A stretch of 64,000 nt of DNA from Ectopseudomonas mendocina (GCF_016008875.1 NZ_JADTQG010000018.1:62001-126000), one strand, 5' to 3'; positions 18,291 through 28,599 are shown, counted from the first letter of the stretch. The notes: generated by a model from the sequence alone, not told the origin. Made by a program: numbers and translations.

Positions 18291-20955
18291 AATCAGTCGT
18301 ACCGCGCTGTTCGGCAAGCTCAACAGCGTCGGCTACAAGGCCATCGAGGCCGCCACCGTGTTCTGCAAGCTGCGTGGCAATCCCTACGTCGAGCTGGCGC
18401 ACTGGTTTCACCAGCTCCTGCAGCTGCAGGACTCCGATCTGCACCGCATCATTCGCCAGTTCAGCCTGGAGCCGGCGCGTCTGGCGCGTGACCTGACCGA
18501 CGCACTCGACCGCCTGCCGCGCGGCTCGACCTCGATCACCGACCTGTCCTCGCACGTCGAGGAAGCGGTCGAGCGCGGCTGGGTCTACGGCAGCCTGATG
18601 TTCGGCGAGCACCAGGTGCGCACCGGCTACCTGATCATCGGCATCCTCAAGACGCCGAGCCTGCGCCAGATGCTGCTGGGCCTGTCGGGCGAGTTCGCCA
18701 AGATCAAGGTGGAAACCCTGAGCGAGCACTTCGACGAATACGTCGGCGATTCGCCGGAGAACAACCTGGCCGCCAGCGACGGTTTCGCCGCCGCCGCACC
18801 GGGCGAGGCCAGTGGCGCCATGGCACCGGCGGCGATGGGCAAGCAGGAGGCGCTCAAGCGCTTCACCATCGACCTCACCGAGCAGGCGCGCAAGGGCGAG
18901 CTGGACCCCATCGTCGGCCGCGATGAGGAGATCCGCCAACTGGTCGACATCCTCATGCGCCGCCGGCAGAACAACCCGATCCTCACCGGTGAAGCCGGTG
19001 TCGGCAAGACCGCCGTGGTCGAAGGCTTCGCCCTGCGCATCGCTGCCGGTGACGTGCCGCCCTCGCTCAAGGACGTCGAGTTGCGCAGTCTGGATGTCGG
19101 CCTGCTGCAGGCCGGCGCCAGCATGAAGGGCGAGTTCGAGCAGCGCCTGCGCCAGGTCATCGAGGACGTGCAGGCCTCGCCCAAGCCGATCATCCTGTTC
19201 ATCGACGAAGCCCACACCCTGGTCGGCGCCGGTGGCGCGGCCGGTACCGGCGATGCGGCCAACCTGCTCAAGCCGGCGCTGGCGCGCGGCAGCCTGCGCA
19301 CCGTGGCCGCCACCACCTGGGCCGAGTACAAGAAGCACATCGAGAAGGACCCGGCGCTGACCCGTCGCTTCCAGGTGGTGCAGGTGTCCGAGCCGTCAGA
19401 GGACAAGGCGCTGCTGATGATGCGCGGCGTGGCCTCGACCATGGAGAAGCACCATCAGGTGCAGATCCTCGACGAGGCCCTGGACGCCGCGGTCAAGCTC
19501 TCGCACCGCTACATCCCGGCGCGCCAGCTGCCGGATAAGTCGGTCAGCCTGCTCGACACCGCCTGCGCCCGCGTGGCCATCAGCCTGCATGCCGTACCGG
19601 CCGAGGTGGACGACAGCCGCCGACGTATCGAAGCGCTGGAAACCGAACTGCAGATCATTGCCCGCGAGCACGCCATCGGCATCGACGTCAGCCTGCGTCA
19701 GGCCAACAGCGAGAGCCTGCTCGCCGCCGAGCGCGAGCGCCTGGCCGAGCTGGAAAGCCGCTGGGCCGAAGAGAAGCAGCTGGTCGATGAACTGCTGGCC
19801 ACCCGCGCCAGCCTGCGCGAAAGCGCCGGCGTGGTCGATCAGGACAGCGGCACCGATCACCAGGCCCTGCGCGCGCGGCTGGTCGAATTGCAGCAGCGCC
19901 TGAGCCAGTTGCAGGGCGAAGCCCCGCTGATCCTGCCGACCGTCGACTACCAGGCGGTGGCCTCGGTGGTGGCGGACTGGACCGGCATTCCGGTCGGGCG
20001 CATGGCGCGCAACGAGGTCGAGACCGTGCTCAATCTCGACAGCCTGCTGGGCAAGCGCATCATCGGCCAGGACCACGCGCTGAAGATGATCGCCAAGCGC
20101 ATCCAGACTTCTCGCGCCGGCCTCGACAATCCCAACAAGCCGATTGGCGTGTTCATGCTCGCCGGCACCTCCGGCGTCGGCAAGACCGAGACCGCGCTGG
20201 CGCTGGCCGAGGCGCTGTATGGCGGTGAGCAGAACCTGATCACCATCAACATGAGCGAATTCCAGGAAGCGCACACCGTCTCCACCCTCAAGGGTGCACC
20301 GCCCGGCTACGTCGGCTACGGTGAAGGTGGCGTGCTGACCGAGGCGGTGCGTCGCCGGCCGTACAGCGTTGTGCTGCTCGACGAGGTGGAAAAGGCCCAC
20401 CCGGACGTGCACGAGATCTTTTTCCAGGTGTTCGACAAGGGCGTGATGGAAGACGGCGAAGGGCGCCTGATCGACTTCAAGAATACCCTGATCCTGCTCA
20501 CCACCAACGCCGGTACCGAACAGGTGGCGCGCCTGTGCCAGGACCCGGACAACCTGCCCGACCCGGAAAGCATCGCCCGCGACCTGCGCCAGCCGCTGCT
20601 GGAGATCTTCCCGCCGGCGCTGCTCGGCCGTCTGGTGACCATCCCCTATTTCCCGCTCAGCGACACCATGCTCAAGGCCATCACCCGCCTGCAGCTGGGG
20701 CGCATCAAGAAGCGCATCGAAAGCACCCACAAGGTGCCCTTCGACTACGACGAGGCGGTGGTCGACCTGGTGGTTTCGCGCTGCACCGAGAGCGAGAGTG
20801 GCGGCCGGCAGATCGACGCCATTCTCACCAACGGCATGCTGCCGGACATGAGTCGCGAGTTCCTCACCCGCATGATGGAAGGCAAGCCGCTGGCCGGCGT
20901 GCGCGTCAGTGTGGCCGACAACGACCTGAACTACAGCTTCGCCGACAACGCCTGA
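18283..20955 (+). CDS. clpV: T6SS AAA+ ATPase TssH/ClpV
   Basis: An 890-residue ClpB-like unfoldase with an N-domain, two AAA+ modules (Walker A GEAGVGKT at 236-243 and GTSGVGKT at 628-635; Walker B regions LFIDEAHT and VVLLDEVEKAHP) and a coiled-coil middle domain near 450-550. ClpV removes and recycles contracted TssBC sheaths in the cytoplasm. A strong AAGGAGA site precedes the ATG. In HSI-I the accessory protein TagJ helps connect ClpV to the sheath; no tagJ is seen here. Confidence 0.97.
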   Translation: MGEISRTALFGKLNSVGYKAIEAATVFCKLRGNPYVELAHWFHQLLQLQDSDLHRIIRQFSLEPARLARDLTDALDRLPRGSTSITDLSSHVEEAVERGWVYGSLMFGEHQVRTGYLIIGILKTPSLRQMLLGLSGEFAKIKVETLSEHFDEYVGDSPENNLAASDGFAAAAPGEASGAMAPAAMGKQEALKRFTIDLTEQARKGELDPIVGRDEEIRQLVDILMRRRQNNPILTGEAGVGKTAVVEGFALRIAAGDVPPSLKDVELRSLDVGLLQAGASMKGEFEQRLRQVIEDVQASPKPIILFIDEAHTLVGAGGAAGTGDAANLLKPALARGSLRTVAATTWAEYKKHIEKDPALTRRFQVVQVSEPSEDKALLMMRGVASTMEKHHQVQILDEALDAAVKLSHRYIPARQLPDKSVSLLDTACARVAISLHAVPAEVDDSRRRIEALETELQIIAREHAIGIDVSLRQANSESLLAAERERLAELESRWAEEKQLVDELLATRASLRESAGVVDQDSGTDHQALRARLVELQQRLSQLQGEAPLILPTVDYQAVASVVADWTGIPVGRMARNEVETVLNLDSLLGKRIIGQDHALKMIAKRIQTSRAGLDNPNKPIGVFMLAGTSGVGKTETALALAEALYGGEQNLITINMSEFQEAHTVSTLKGAPPGYVGYGEGGVLTEAVRRRPYSVVLLDEVEKAHPDVHEIFFQVFDKGVMEDGEGRLIDFKNTLILLTTNAGTEQVARLCQDPDNLPDPESIARDLRQPLLEIFPPALLGRLVTIPYFPLSDTMLKAITRLQLGRIKKRIESTHKVPFDYDEAVVDLVVSRCTESESGGRQIDAILTNGMLPDMSREFLTRMMEGKPLAGVRVSVADNDLNYSFADNA

Positions 20956-21013
20956 GCCCGAGCGCGGGTCGGCTAGCGCCGGCCCGCGCCATGGCAGGCC
21001 GGAACCCCGACCT

Positions 21014-22954
21014 ATGTTCTTCGCCCAATCTTCCCGCTTTGCCCGCATCACCAGCCCGCTCGGGCCGGACGCCCTGCTGCTGCGCTCGATGCACGGCAGC
21101 GACGAGCTGGGCCGCCTGTTTGAGTACGAGCTGCAACTGGTGTCCCACGACGCCAACCTCGATCTCAACCAGTTGCTCGGCAAGCCGCTGACGCTCTCCG
21201 TGCAGCAGCATGGCGGCGGCGACCGGCATTTCCACGGCATCGTCGCCGCCTGCGGGCAGAGCGTCGACCGCGGCCAGTTCGCGGCTTATCGGGTTACCCT
21301 GCGGCCCTGGCTGTGGCTGCTCAGCCGCACCTCCGACTGCCGCATCTTCCAGCACATGAGCGTGCCGCAGATCATCAAGCAGGTGTTCCGCGACCTGGGG
21401 TTCTCCGATTTTGAAGACGCGTTGAGTCGTCCCTATCGCGAGTGGGAGTACTGCGTGCAGTACCGCGAAACCAGTTTCGACTTCGTCAGCCGGCTGATGG
21501 AGAAGGAGGGCATCTACTACTACTTCCGCCACGAGGCCGATCGCCACGTGCTGGTACTGGCCGATGCCTACGGCGCCCACGTGCCTGCTCCCGGCTACGC
21601 CAGCGTGCCCTACTACCCGCCGGACGGTCAGCACCGCGAGCGCGACCACATCAACGACTGGCAGCTGGCCCAGCATGTGCAGCCGGGCTCGATGGAACTC
21701 AACGACTACGATTTCCAGCGCCCCAGCGCGCGCATCGACGTGCGCTCGGTCATGCCGCGCCCGCACAGTGCCGGCGACTATCCGCTGTACGACTACCCGG
21801 GTACCTACGTGCAGAGCAGTGATGGCGAGCAGTACGCGCGCAATCGCATCGAGGCGCTGCAGAGCCTGCACGAGCGCGTCGAACTCGGCGGCAGCGTGCG
21901 CGGCATCGCCTCGGGCAACCTGTTCAGCCTCACCGGCTTCGGTCGCGCCGACCAGAACCGTGAATATCTGGTGGTCTGCGCGCGTTATCATGTCCTGCAG
22001 GAGTCCCTGGAGAGTGGCAGTGGCGGCGGTGGCCAGTTCGAGTGTCAGCTCACCTGCACCGACGCCCAGCAGACTTTCCGCCCGCTGTGCGGCACGCCCA
22101 AGCCCATGGTGCAGGGGCCGCAGACCGCCGTGGTGGTCGGCCCCGCAGGCGAGGAGATATGGACCGACCAGTACGGCCGGGTCAAGGTGCACTTCCACTG
22201 GGATCGCCACGACCAGTCCAACGAAAACAGCTCCTGCTGGATTCGCGTCTCGCAGAACTGGGCCGGCAAGAACTGGGGTGCGATCCAGATTCCACGCATC
22301 GGCCAGGAGGTCATCGTCAGCTTCCTGGAGGGTGATCCCGACCAGCCGATCATCACCGGCCGCGTCTACAACGCCGAGCAGACCGTGCCCTACGACCTGC
22401 CCGCCAACGCCACCCAGAGCGGCATCAAGAGCCGCTCCAGCAAGGGCGGCACGCCGGCCAACTTCAACGAAATCCGCATGGAGGACAAGAAGGGCGCCGA
22501 GCAGTTGTACATCCACGCCGAGCGCAACCAGGACATCGTCGTCGAGGTGGATGAAACCCACTCGGTGGGCAACAACCGGGTCAAGAACATCGGCATGAAC
22601 GAGACCGTCACCATCGGCAACAACCGCCTGCGTGCGGTGAAACTAGATGACGTTCTGCTGGTGGGCTCGACCAAGACCGACAGCATCAGCCAGAGCTACC
22701 TCATCGAGGTCGGCCAGAACCTGCGCCTGGTCTGCGGCAAGAGCATTCTCGAACTCAACGCCAGCGGCCAGATCAACCTCAGCGGCGTGGCGATCAACTT
22801 CCACGCCAGCGGCGACGCTGAATTCAACACAGGCGGCGTGCTCAACCTGAACATCGGCGGCGGCCCTGGCGCCACGCCCGATGGCCAGGGTGATCAGGGC
22901 AGCATCGATGCGGCCGTCAAATCCCTGTTCGGGCAAGAGAAAGGAAACTCCTGA
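21014..22954 (+). CDS. vgrG: T6SS spike protein VgrG
   Basis: A 646-residue VgrG with the gp27-like head (MFFAQSSRFARITSPLGPD onward), an OB-fold gp5-like region (YGRVKVHFHWDR, SCWIRVSQNWAG) and a C-terminal beta-helix tip. There is no C-terminal extension that would make it an evolved VgrG. It forms the trimeric spike that receives PAAR proteins; the linked EagR chaperone and PAAR-Rhs effector indicate the cargo. The stop shares one base with the chaperone start (TGATG). Confidence 0.96.
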   Translation: MFFAQSSRFARITSPLGPDALLLRSMHGSDELGRLFEYELQLVSHDANLDLNQLLGKPLTLSVQQHGGGDRHFHGIVAACGQSVDRGQFAAYRVTLRPWLWLLSRTSDCRIFQHMSVPQIIKQVFRDLGFSDFEDALSRPYREWEYCVQYRETSFDFVSRLMEKEGIYYYFRHEADRHVLVLADAYGAHVPAPGYASVPYYPPDGQHRERDHINDWQLAQHVQPGSMELNDYDFQRPSARIDVRSVMPRPHSAGDYPLYDYPGTYVQSSDGEQYARNRIEALQSLHERVELGGSVRGIASGNLFSLTGFGRADQNREYLVVCARYHVLQESLESGSGGGGQFECQLTCTDAQQTFRPLCGTPKPMVQGPQTAVVVGPAGEEIWTDQYGRVKVHFHWDRHDQSNENSSCWIRVSQNWAGKNWGAIQIPRIGQEVIVSFLEGDPDQPIITGRVYNAEQTVPYDLPANATQSGIKSRSSKGGTPANFNEIRMEDKKGAEQLYIHAERNQDIVVEVDETHSVGNNRVKNIGMNETVTIGNNRLRAVKLDDVLLVGSTKTDSISQSYLIEVGQNLRLVCGKSILELNASGQINLSGVAINFHASGDAEFNTGGVLNLNIGGGPGATPDGQGDQGSIDAAVKSLFGQEKGNS

Positions 22955-23385
22955 TGAGCTACACCACCCAAGAGCTGAGCCTGCAACTGCCCACCGAAGA
23001 GGTTCAGGACGGCACCATCAATATCCTGCGTTTCCCTGCCCTGGGCACCTCGCTGGTGATCACCCGCGGCAATCTGGGAGCGCACGAAACCCTGCGCAGC
23101 CACTTCGAGGATCAGCTCGGCAAGCTGGCCAAGCAGCTCAAGGAAATGAAGACCAGCCCGATCAGCGATACCCGCGTCGGTCTGTCCGGCGACATCGAAG
23201 CCGTGGAGCTGCGCAACCAGTTCATCAAGGGCACTGAGCAGGTGTACCAGTTCCAGCTTGGAGTCAAACCCGCCGAGGGCCGCATCATGTCGCTGAGCTA
23301 CGTGAAGCCGCAGCCGATGGGCGAGGCCGAGGCCAGCCACTGGGAAAGCATCAAGCGTTCGCTGGTACTCAACGGAGCGGGATAA
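22954..23385 (+). CDS. EagR-type chaperone (DcrB/DUF1795) for Rhs effectors
   Basis: A 143-residue DcrB/DUF1795-domain protein. Such EagR proteins bind the hydrophobic N-terminal transmembrane helices of PAAR-Rhs effectors, keep them soluble and help mount them on VgrG. It sits exactly between vgrG and a PAAR-Rhs gene whose N-terminus is strongly hydrophobic. There is no signal peptide. A shortened relic of a homologous gene precedes the second rhs, so this copy may serve both effectors. Confidence 0.88.
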   Translation: MSYTTQELSLQLPTEEVQDGTINILRFPALGTSLVITRGNLGAHETLRSHFEDQLGKLAKQLKEMKTSPISDTRVGLSGDIEAVELRNQFIKGTEQVYQFQLGVKPAEGRIMSLSYVKPQPMGEAEASHWESIKRSLVLNGAG

Positions 23386-23391
23386 GCGTCG

Positions 23392-26300
23392 ATGTCCGAC
23401 CTGTTCTGGGCCGCCCGGCTCGGCGACGATCTTGAACACAGCTCGGTCTTCGCTGACGTTCTCAGTGGCGTGCTGGAGGTGGCCGCCTATGCCGCCGCCG
23501 GCGCTGCGCTGGTAGCTGCCACCGGCCTGACCGTGGCCACCGGCGGTATTGCCGGTTGTGTGCTGGGCTTCGCCGCCAGCGTCGTGGTCGGCGTCGGCAT
23601 GAACCTCACCGGTCTGGACAAGGCCGTCACCAGCGTCTGTGACGGTCTGGCCAACGCCATCTTCCCGCCCAGCCCGCAAGCCAAGATCTCCAGCGGCGCC
23701 AGCAAGACCCAAACCAACGGCCTGCCGTCGGCCCGCGCGGCCGGCAAATTGGGCGCGGTGGCGCCGCCGTCAGGCACTGAGCTGGAGAAGCCGCCAGAGC
23801 CCAGCTATCTGGACATGGCCAGTAGCTTCTTCAGTGAGTTGTGGAACCCTACCGTAGAGAATCCGGCGCCAGGTGCCATCCCCTGCCCGCTGGACACCAT
23901 CCTCTGCGAGAAACATCCACCCATGCCGCTGCAATTGCTGGCCGAGGGCTCCAGTAAGGTCAGCATCGAAGGGCAACCGGCAGTGCGCAGTGGTGACCGC
24001 GCCACCTGCGAAGCCAAGGTGGTGGCCGCCGGCAAGATATCCGCCAACGTACGCATCGGTGGCGAATCCGTGGTGGTGCGGCCGATTCGCAGCGGCAAGA
24101 CGCCCGGCGTCGGCCTGGCCCTGAGCGTACTGATGGCGCTGCGCGGCAACCCGCGCAAGTTGCTGAGCAACCTGCCATGCCTGGCCATGGGCATGGTTAA
24201 TGGCTTTGTCGTCGATCAGGTGGCCGGTGCGGTGACCCGCTCCATCACCGGCGCTCCCAGTCCGGTGCATGCCGCCACTGGCGCCAAGGTTCTCAGCGGC
24301 CTCGATGACCTCGACTGTGTGCTGCCAGCTCTGCTGCCCGTTGAATGGCAGCGCTTTTATTGCAGCCGCGATGAACGCCAGGACGGCCTGTTCGGGCCGG
24401 GCTGGAGCGTGGCCTATGAAGTGTCGGTAACGCTCATCAGCGATGCCGCCGGCGCGCACAGTTTCATCTATACCGATGAGCAAGGCCGACGCATCGACCT
24501 CGGCTGGCTGGAGCCCGGCGACGCGGCCTATGGCCCGGGCGAAGGTCTCAATCTGCGCCGTGATGCCCGCAGCGGAGCCTTGCTGATCGAGAACGACAAT
24601 GGCCTTTACCGGCTTTTCGAGGCGGCCCCCGACAATCCCCGGATGATGCGTCTGAGCAAGCTGGGTGACCGCAACGACAATCGCCTGCTGCTCGAATACG
24701 ACGTCCAGGGTCGGTTGGCGGCTATCCGTGACCGTGACGCCGCGCTGCGTGTGGAGCTGTGCTACGACACTGTGCACCCCGCGCGTCTGGCGCGGCTGGA
24801 ACGCTGCCACGTCGATGGCCGGCGGCAGTTGCTGGCGGCCTACGGCTATACCGAGCAGGGATGGTTACGTGAGGTGGTTGACGCCAATGGCCAGGTCAAA
24901 CGCCGCTTTGCCTATGATGACAAGGCCCGTCTGACCGCACACCAGACTCCCACGGGCCATGGCTGCTTCTATCACTGGGGCGAATTCAACGAGGTGGGTA
25001 CGGTTCAGTCTCGAGTTGTGCGTCACTGGACCAGCGAAGGCGAAGAATACCTCTTCGACTATGACATCGAGGCTGGTATCACGCGTGTCCAAGACGGGCT
25101 CGGGCGTACTCGTGAGCACTGCTGGGACCGGCAATACCAGGTCACCCGTTTTACCGATCCGCTGGGTCAGAGCTGGGCTTTCGACTGGAACGACGAGCGC
25201 CAGCTGATCGCTGCCACTTCCCCGCAGGGCGCGCGCTGGCTATACGACTATGACGAGTCCGGCAACCTCTGCGGCTGTACCGATCCGCTGGGTCGCCGGG
25301 ACTGCATCGATTTTCTCGGCCACTGGGCCTTGCCGGTCTGCGAAACCGATGCTGCCGGCAACGCCTGGCAATATCGCTACGACGCGCGGGGCAACTGTCA
25401 GGAAGAGATCGATCCGCTGGGCCATAGCACCCGCTACCGCTACGACGACAGTGGTCTGCCGGTGGAAATCATCGACGCTTCCGGTAACCGCCAGACCCTG
25501 CGCTGGAACGCGTTCGGCCAGCTCATCGAGCAGGTCGACTGTTCCGGTTATCCCACCCGCTTCGCCTATGACGAGTGCGGCAATCTGGTACAGGTCACCG
25601 ATGCCCTCGGCGAGATCACCCGGTATCAGCACGACGCCCAGGGCCGACTGCTGCAGAGGCAACTGCCGGATGGCCGCAGCGAACAGTTCATCCGCGATCC
25701 GGGTGGGCAGGTCCAGGCGTATCAGGACCCGGCCGGAAAGGGGCTGCGTTATCACTATGACCGCAGAGGCCGGGTGACCGCCGTTCTGGGGCCGCAGGGT
25801 AGCCAGATCACCTATACCTACGACAGCTATGGCAGGTTGCAGAGTCTCACCAACGAGAACGGCGAGCCCTACCGTTTCACATGGGACGACAATGACCGGC
25901 TGAGCATTCGCCATGGGCTCGACGGCACGGCCCGCCACTATCGCTACGACGCAGACGGCTACCTGAGCGCCGTGGCCTACACGCCCGCTGCGATCGCCGG
26001 TGGGGACGTAGCGCCCATCGTCCACGATCTGCAGCGTGATGCTATCGGCAGGCTGATGTGCAAAACCACTGGCGACGGGAAGACGCGATTCCAGTACGAC
26101 GCCCTCGACAATCCGACCGAGGTGCGTTTCACCGACAATGCCGATAACGTTCAGGTGCTCAACTTCGCCTACGACCAGCTCGGCAGGCTGGCACAGGAAA
26201 GCGGCGCAAGCGGTACGCTGCAACACCGCTACGATGCGCTGGACAACCTGACCGAAACCCTTCTGCCGGACGGTCGGCGCATCAGGCGCTTGTACTACGG

Positions 26301-27906
26301 CAGCGGTCATCTGCAGATGCTCAATCTCGATGATCACGAGGTCAGTCATTTCGAACGCGACCGGCTGCACCGCGAAGTGCTTCGCAGCCAAGGTCGCCTC
26401 ACTACCCGCAGCAGTTATGACCGTGCCGGACGCCTGAGCGGGCGCCGCCGTCATGGCGCGGGGCAGCCGGTGCAGCTGCCGGCCCAGGCGGAGCAGCGTT
26501 ATGACTATGATGCCAGCGACAACCTGATCGGCCGCCTGGACCATGACCCCCAGGCGGGGCGTCACCAGCGACACGGCCTGCATTACGATGCCCGTGGCCG
26601 CATCGTTTCCCGGCAGGATCTGCTCAGCGGGCATCTGGAAACCTTTGCCTACGATGCCGCGGCCAACCTGCTGCCAGGCGCGCAGCAGGATGCGACCGTG
26701 GTTCGCCATGATCAGTTGCTCGTCTATCAGGACAAGCGTTACCGCTATGACGCCTTTGGGCGGGTGATTGAAAAGCGCAGCGCCGCACGGCAGTTGCAAC
26801 GCCTGTTCTACGACGATGAACATCGCCTCGTGGAAGTGCGTAATGCCGATGGCAGCCGGGTACGCATGCAGTACGACCCTCTCGGTCGGCGCACGCAGAA
26901 GAAGCACTTTCACGCCCAGGGTCACCTGCTCAGTGAAAGCTGTTTCGTCTGGGATGGCCTGCGCCTGCTGAGCGAGCAGAGCAATGGCCGGCACAGCCTG
27001 TACCTGTACGCCGGCAGTAGCCACGAGCCCCTGGCCCGGGTTGACGGGGAAGGTCCGCACGCACAGTTGCACTATTACCACAACGACCCCAATGGCCTGC
27101 CCCAGCAACTGACCGACGAACATGGCCGCTGCACTTGGCAAGCCAGCTACCAGGTCTGGGGCAACACCCTGAGTGAGCAACGCCAGGATGCTCACCTCAC
27201 AGAGCAGAACCTGCGTTTTCAAGGCCAGTACCTTGATCGGGAAACCGGCCTGCACTACAACACGTTTCGCTTTTACGATCCGGATATCGGTCGCTTCCTC
27301 AGCCCCGATCCAATCGGCTTGGCCGGCGGCACCAACCAGTACCAGTACGCACCCAACCCAGTCGGATGGGCCGACCCGCTGGGGCTGACGTGCCAGAAGT
27401 CGAACCTGCATCAACGTGGCCACAGGCCGGGTCCCGGCGAGCGCAGCCTGACCCGTCAGCAATACAAGAGAATGGTGTCGCAGACGCGCCAACAGGGCGG
27501 TGCCTTGCATGCGCAGTTGCAATCACGCCTGCAACACTCGGACTATGTCTACCGTGCAACGAACTACCGGACGCTGAAGTACTACCGCGATGCGGGGCGT
27601 ATCAACCGTGATGCTTACATGACCTTCGATAATCCGGGCCTGGACCCGAAGGTCAGCATGGACAAGAGCCAGGTATTCGATCACTGGGGCCAGCACGAAG
27701 TGGTGCTGAAGATACCCGCTTCACAGGTCATCGACGCCCGCGTCCCAAGGCCGTTGGGAGACTCTCACCCGATCGGCTGGGAGCCTGTGACCGAGGCCTA
27801 TCCGGCCGCCGGTTCAGGTGGCAACAGCCAGTTCCTTGCACAGACCTCAACCTGGGACGAGTCCTGGGTCATCCCCATGAATGGAGCGCCGCCAAGTGGA
27901 CCCTGA
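23392..27906 (+). CDS. PAAR-Rhs polymorphic toxin 1 with a putative ART-like C-terminal tip
   Basis: A 1504-residue T6SS effector. Residues about 25-75 are hydrophobic helices (chaperone-bound), about 165-235 form the PAAR spike tip, and about 310-1332 are YD/RHS repeats that form a cocoon. The core ends in the autocleavage signature: DPIGLAGG, then a second DP motif reading WADPLGL at 1327-1332. The toxic tip (about 1333-1504) is unlike the second Rhs tip. It contains YRAT (Arg1388), a YMTFD strand, EVVLKIP, GWEPVTEAYP and SGGNSQFL, an arrangement compatible with an ADP-ribosyltransferase-like fold; this is only an inference. An immunity candidate overlaps the 3' end. Confidence 0.9.
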   Translation: MSDLFWAARLGDDLEHSSVFADVLSGVLEVAAYAAAGAALVAATGLTVATGGIAGCVLGFAASVVVGVGMNLTGLDKAVTSVCDGLANAIFPPSPQAKISSGASKTQTNGLPSARAAGKLGAVAPPSGTELEKPPEPSYLDMASSFFSELWNPTVENPAPGAIPCPLDTILCEKHPPMPLQLLAEGSSKVSIEGQPAVRSGDRATCEAKVVAAGKISANVRIGGESVVVRPIRSGKTPGVGLALSVLMALRGNPRKLLSNLPCLAMGMVNGFVVDQVAGAVTRSITGAPSPVHAATGAKVLSGLDDLDCVLPALLPVEWQRFYCSRDERQDGLFGPGWSVAYEVSVTLISDAAGAHSFIYTDEQGRRIDLGWLEPGDAAYGPGEGLNLRRDARSGALLIENDNGLYRLFEAAPDNPRMMRLSKLGDRNDNRLLLEYDVQGRLAAIRDRDAALRVELCYDTVHPARLARLERCHVDGRRQLLAAYGYTEQGWLREVVDANGQVKRRFAYDDKARLTAHQTPTGHGCFYHWGEFNEVGTVQSRVVRHWTSEGEEYLFDYDIEAGITRVQDGLGRTREHCWDRQYQVTRFTDPLGQSWAFDWNDERQLIAATSPQGARWLYDYDESGNLCGCTDPLGRRDCIDFLGHWALPVCETDAAGNAWQYRYDARGNCQEEIDPLGHSTRYRYDDSGLPVEIIDASGNRQTLRWNAFGQLIEQVDCSGYPTRFAYDECGNLVQVTDALGEITRYQHDAQGRLLQRQLPDGRSEQFIRDPGGQVQAYQDPAGKGLRYHYDRRGRVTAVLGPQGSQITYTYDSYGRLQSLTNENGEPYRFTWDDNDRLSIRHGLDGTARHYRYDADGYLSAVAYTPAAIAGGDVAPIVHDLQRDAIGRLMCKTTGDGKTRFQYDALDNPTEVRFTDNADNVQVLNFAYDQLGRLAQESGASGTLQHRYDALDNLTETLLPDGRRIRRLYYGSGHLQMLNLDDHEVSHFERDRLHREVLRSQGRLTTRSSYDRAGRLSGRRRHGAGQPVQLPAQAEQRYDYDASDNLIGRLDHDPQAGRHQRHGLHYDARGRIVSRQDLLSGHLETFAYDAAANLLPGAQQDATVVRHDQLLVYQDKRYRYDAFGRVIEKRSAARQLQRLFYDDEHRLVEVRNADGSRVRMQYDPLGRRTQKKHFHAQGHLLSESCFVWDGLRLLSEQSNGRHSLYLYAGSSHEPLARVDGEGPHAQLHYYHNDPNGLPQQLTDEHGRCTWQASYQVWGNTLSEQRQDAHLTEQNLRFQGQYLDRETGLHYNTFRFYDPDIGRFLSPDPIGLAGGTNQYQYAPNPVGWADPLGLTCQKSNLHQRGHRPGPGERSLTRQQYKRMVSQTRQQGGALHAQLQSRLQHSDYVYRATNYRTLKYYRDAGRINRDAYMTFDNPGLDPKVSMDKSQVFDHWGQHEVVLKIPASQVIDARVPRPLGDSHPIGWEPVTEAYPAAGSGGNSQFLAQTSTWDESWVIPMNGAPPSGP

Positions 27907-28324
27907 TCAACTCAGCCTGCTCTTGCAGGCTCGCCGCGCCGAGCGAATCACTCAGGACGAGGTGACCGCCTGGGTCGATGCTCACGCCGATGCAGCCAGC
28001 AGCCAGCTCAAACGGACCACCTACCTGAAGCTGCGCCGCGGTGACCCGCAGCCGGCATTTCTCGAATGCCTGGCGGCCTGTCATAGCTGCGCAAAGGTCT
28101 ACCAGGCCGGTGAGTTTCGCGACTATCACGACTTCGAGCAGTGCGACGGCCGCCTGCGTAGCGCGTCGGGCGTCTTTACACCCGTGCCGGCACCCGCGTG
28201 GTACACGGCACCGGCCAACGTCCTGGGCGGCGAAGTGCTCTATCAATGCCAGCGATGTGAGGCCATCTGGAGGCTCATCCTGCCCGAACGGGCACAGCGA
28301 GGCAGCTGGTGTCGGGTCGGCTAG
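27881..28324 (+). CDS. Cys-rich immunity candidate for Rhs 1
   Basis: A cytoplasmic protein of 147 residues whose start overlaps the rhs end by 26 bases, as expected for a cognate immunity gene. An N-terminal helical half is followed by two CxxC pairs (CHSC and CQRC) about 65 residues apart that could bind zinc. An alternative GTG start at 27896 would remove five residues. I do not recognise a named immunity family. Its base composition resembles the rhs core rather than the AT-rich second cassette. Confidence 0.65.
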   Translation: MERRQVDPDQLSLLLQARRAERITQDEVTAWVDAHADAASSQLKRTTYLKLRRGDPQPAFLECLAACHSCAKVYQAGEFRDYHDFEQCDGRLRSASGVFTPVPAPAWYTAPANVLGGEVLYQCQRCEAIWRLILPERAQRGSWCRVG

Positions 28325-28497
28325 CCATTGTCCGGCAGAGCCTCGATTTGCCCGGATTGTTGATATTTCCATACGAAATCGTAACCGCTTCACAAACCCC
28401 ACCTGCTCATAGCTGGCCGAGCACTGGATACCGAGCTCTTGTAGTTGGAGCTTGTCACCAGGATGCGTCCACGGCACCCAAAGGAAGGAAACGCCCG

Positions 28498-28593
28498 ATG
28501 AGCTACACCATTCAAGAAGTAAGCAGCGATCCCAAGGCCCCGTTCGCCAAGTTGGCGAAACAGATCAAGCACAGCCTCAGCCTCAACGGGTGA
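28498..28593 (+). pseudogene. 31-codon remnant of an EagR chaperone gene
   Basis: A short frame with a good ribosome-binding site (AAGGAAGG) encodes MSYTIQEVSS, then FAKLAKQIKHSLSLNG. The beginning matches the start of the chaperone at 22954 (MSYTTQELS), the middle matches its GKLAKQLKE segment and the end matches its KRSLVLNG terminus, so the gene appears to have lost most of its interior while keeping its frame. It lies six bases before the second rhs, as the intact gene does before the first. It may be dead, or kept for translational coupling. Confidence 0.75.
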
Positions 28594-28599
28594 CCTGCG

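Noticed and set aside
25240..27522. A 760-codon minus-strand frame inside rhs 1, and similar ones opposite rhs 2, glyS and trkA
   Set aside because: All are antisense shadows of strongly supported genes and lack recognisable motifs or ribosome-binding sites.
27869..28477. A minus-strand frame across the immunity gene and the following spacer
   Set aside because: Its N-terminal part looked briefly like a small protein remnant, but the rest is the complement of the immunity gene and no family could be recognised.
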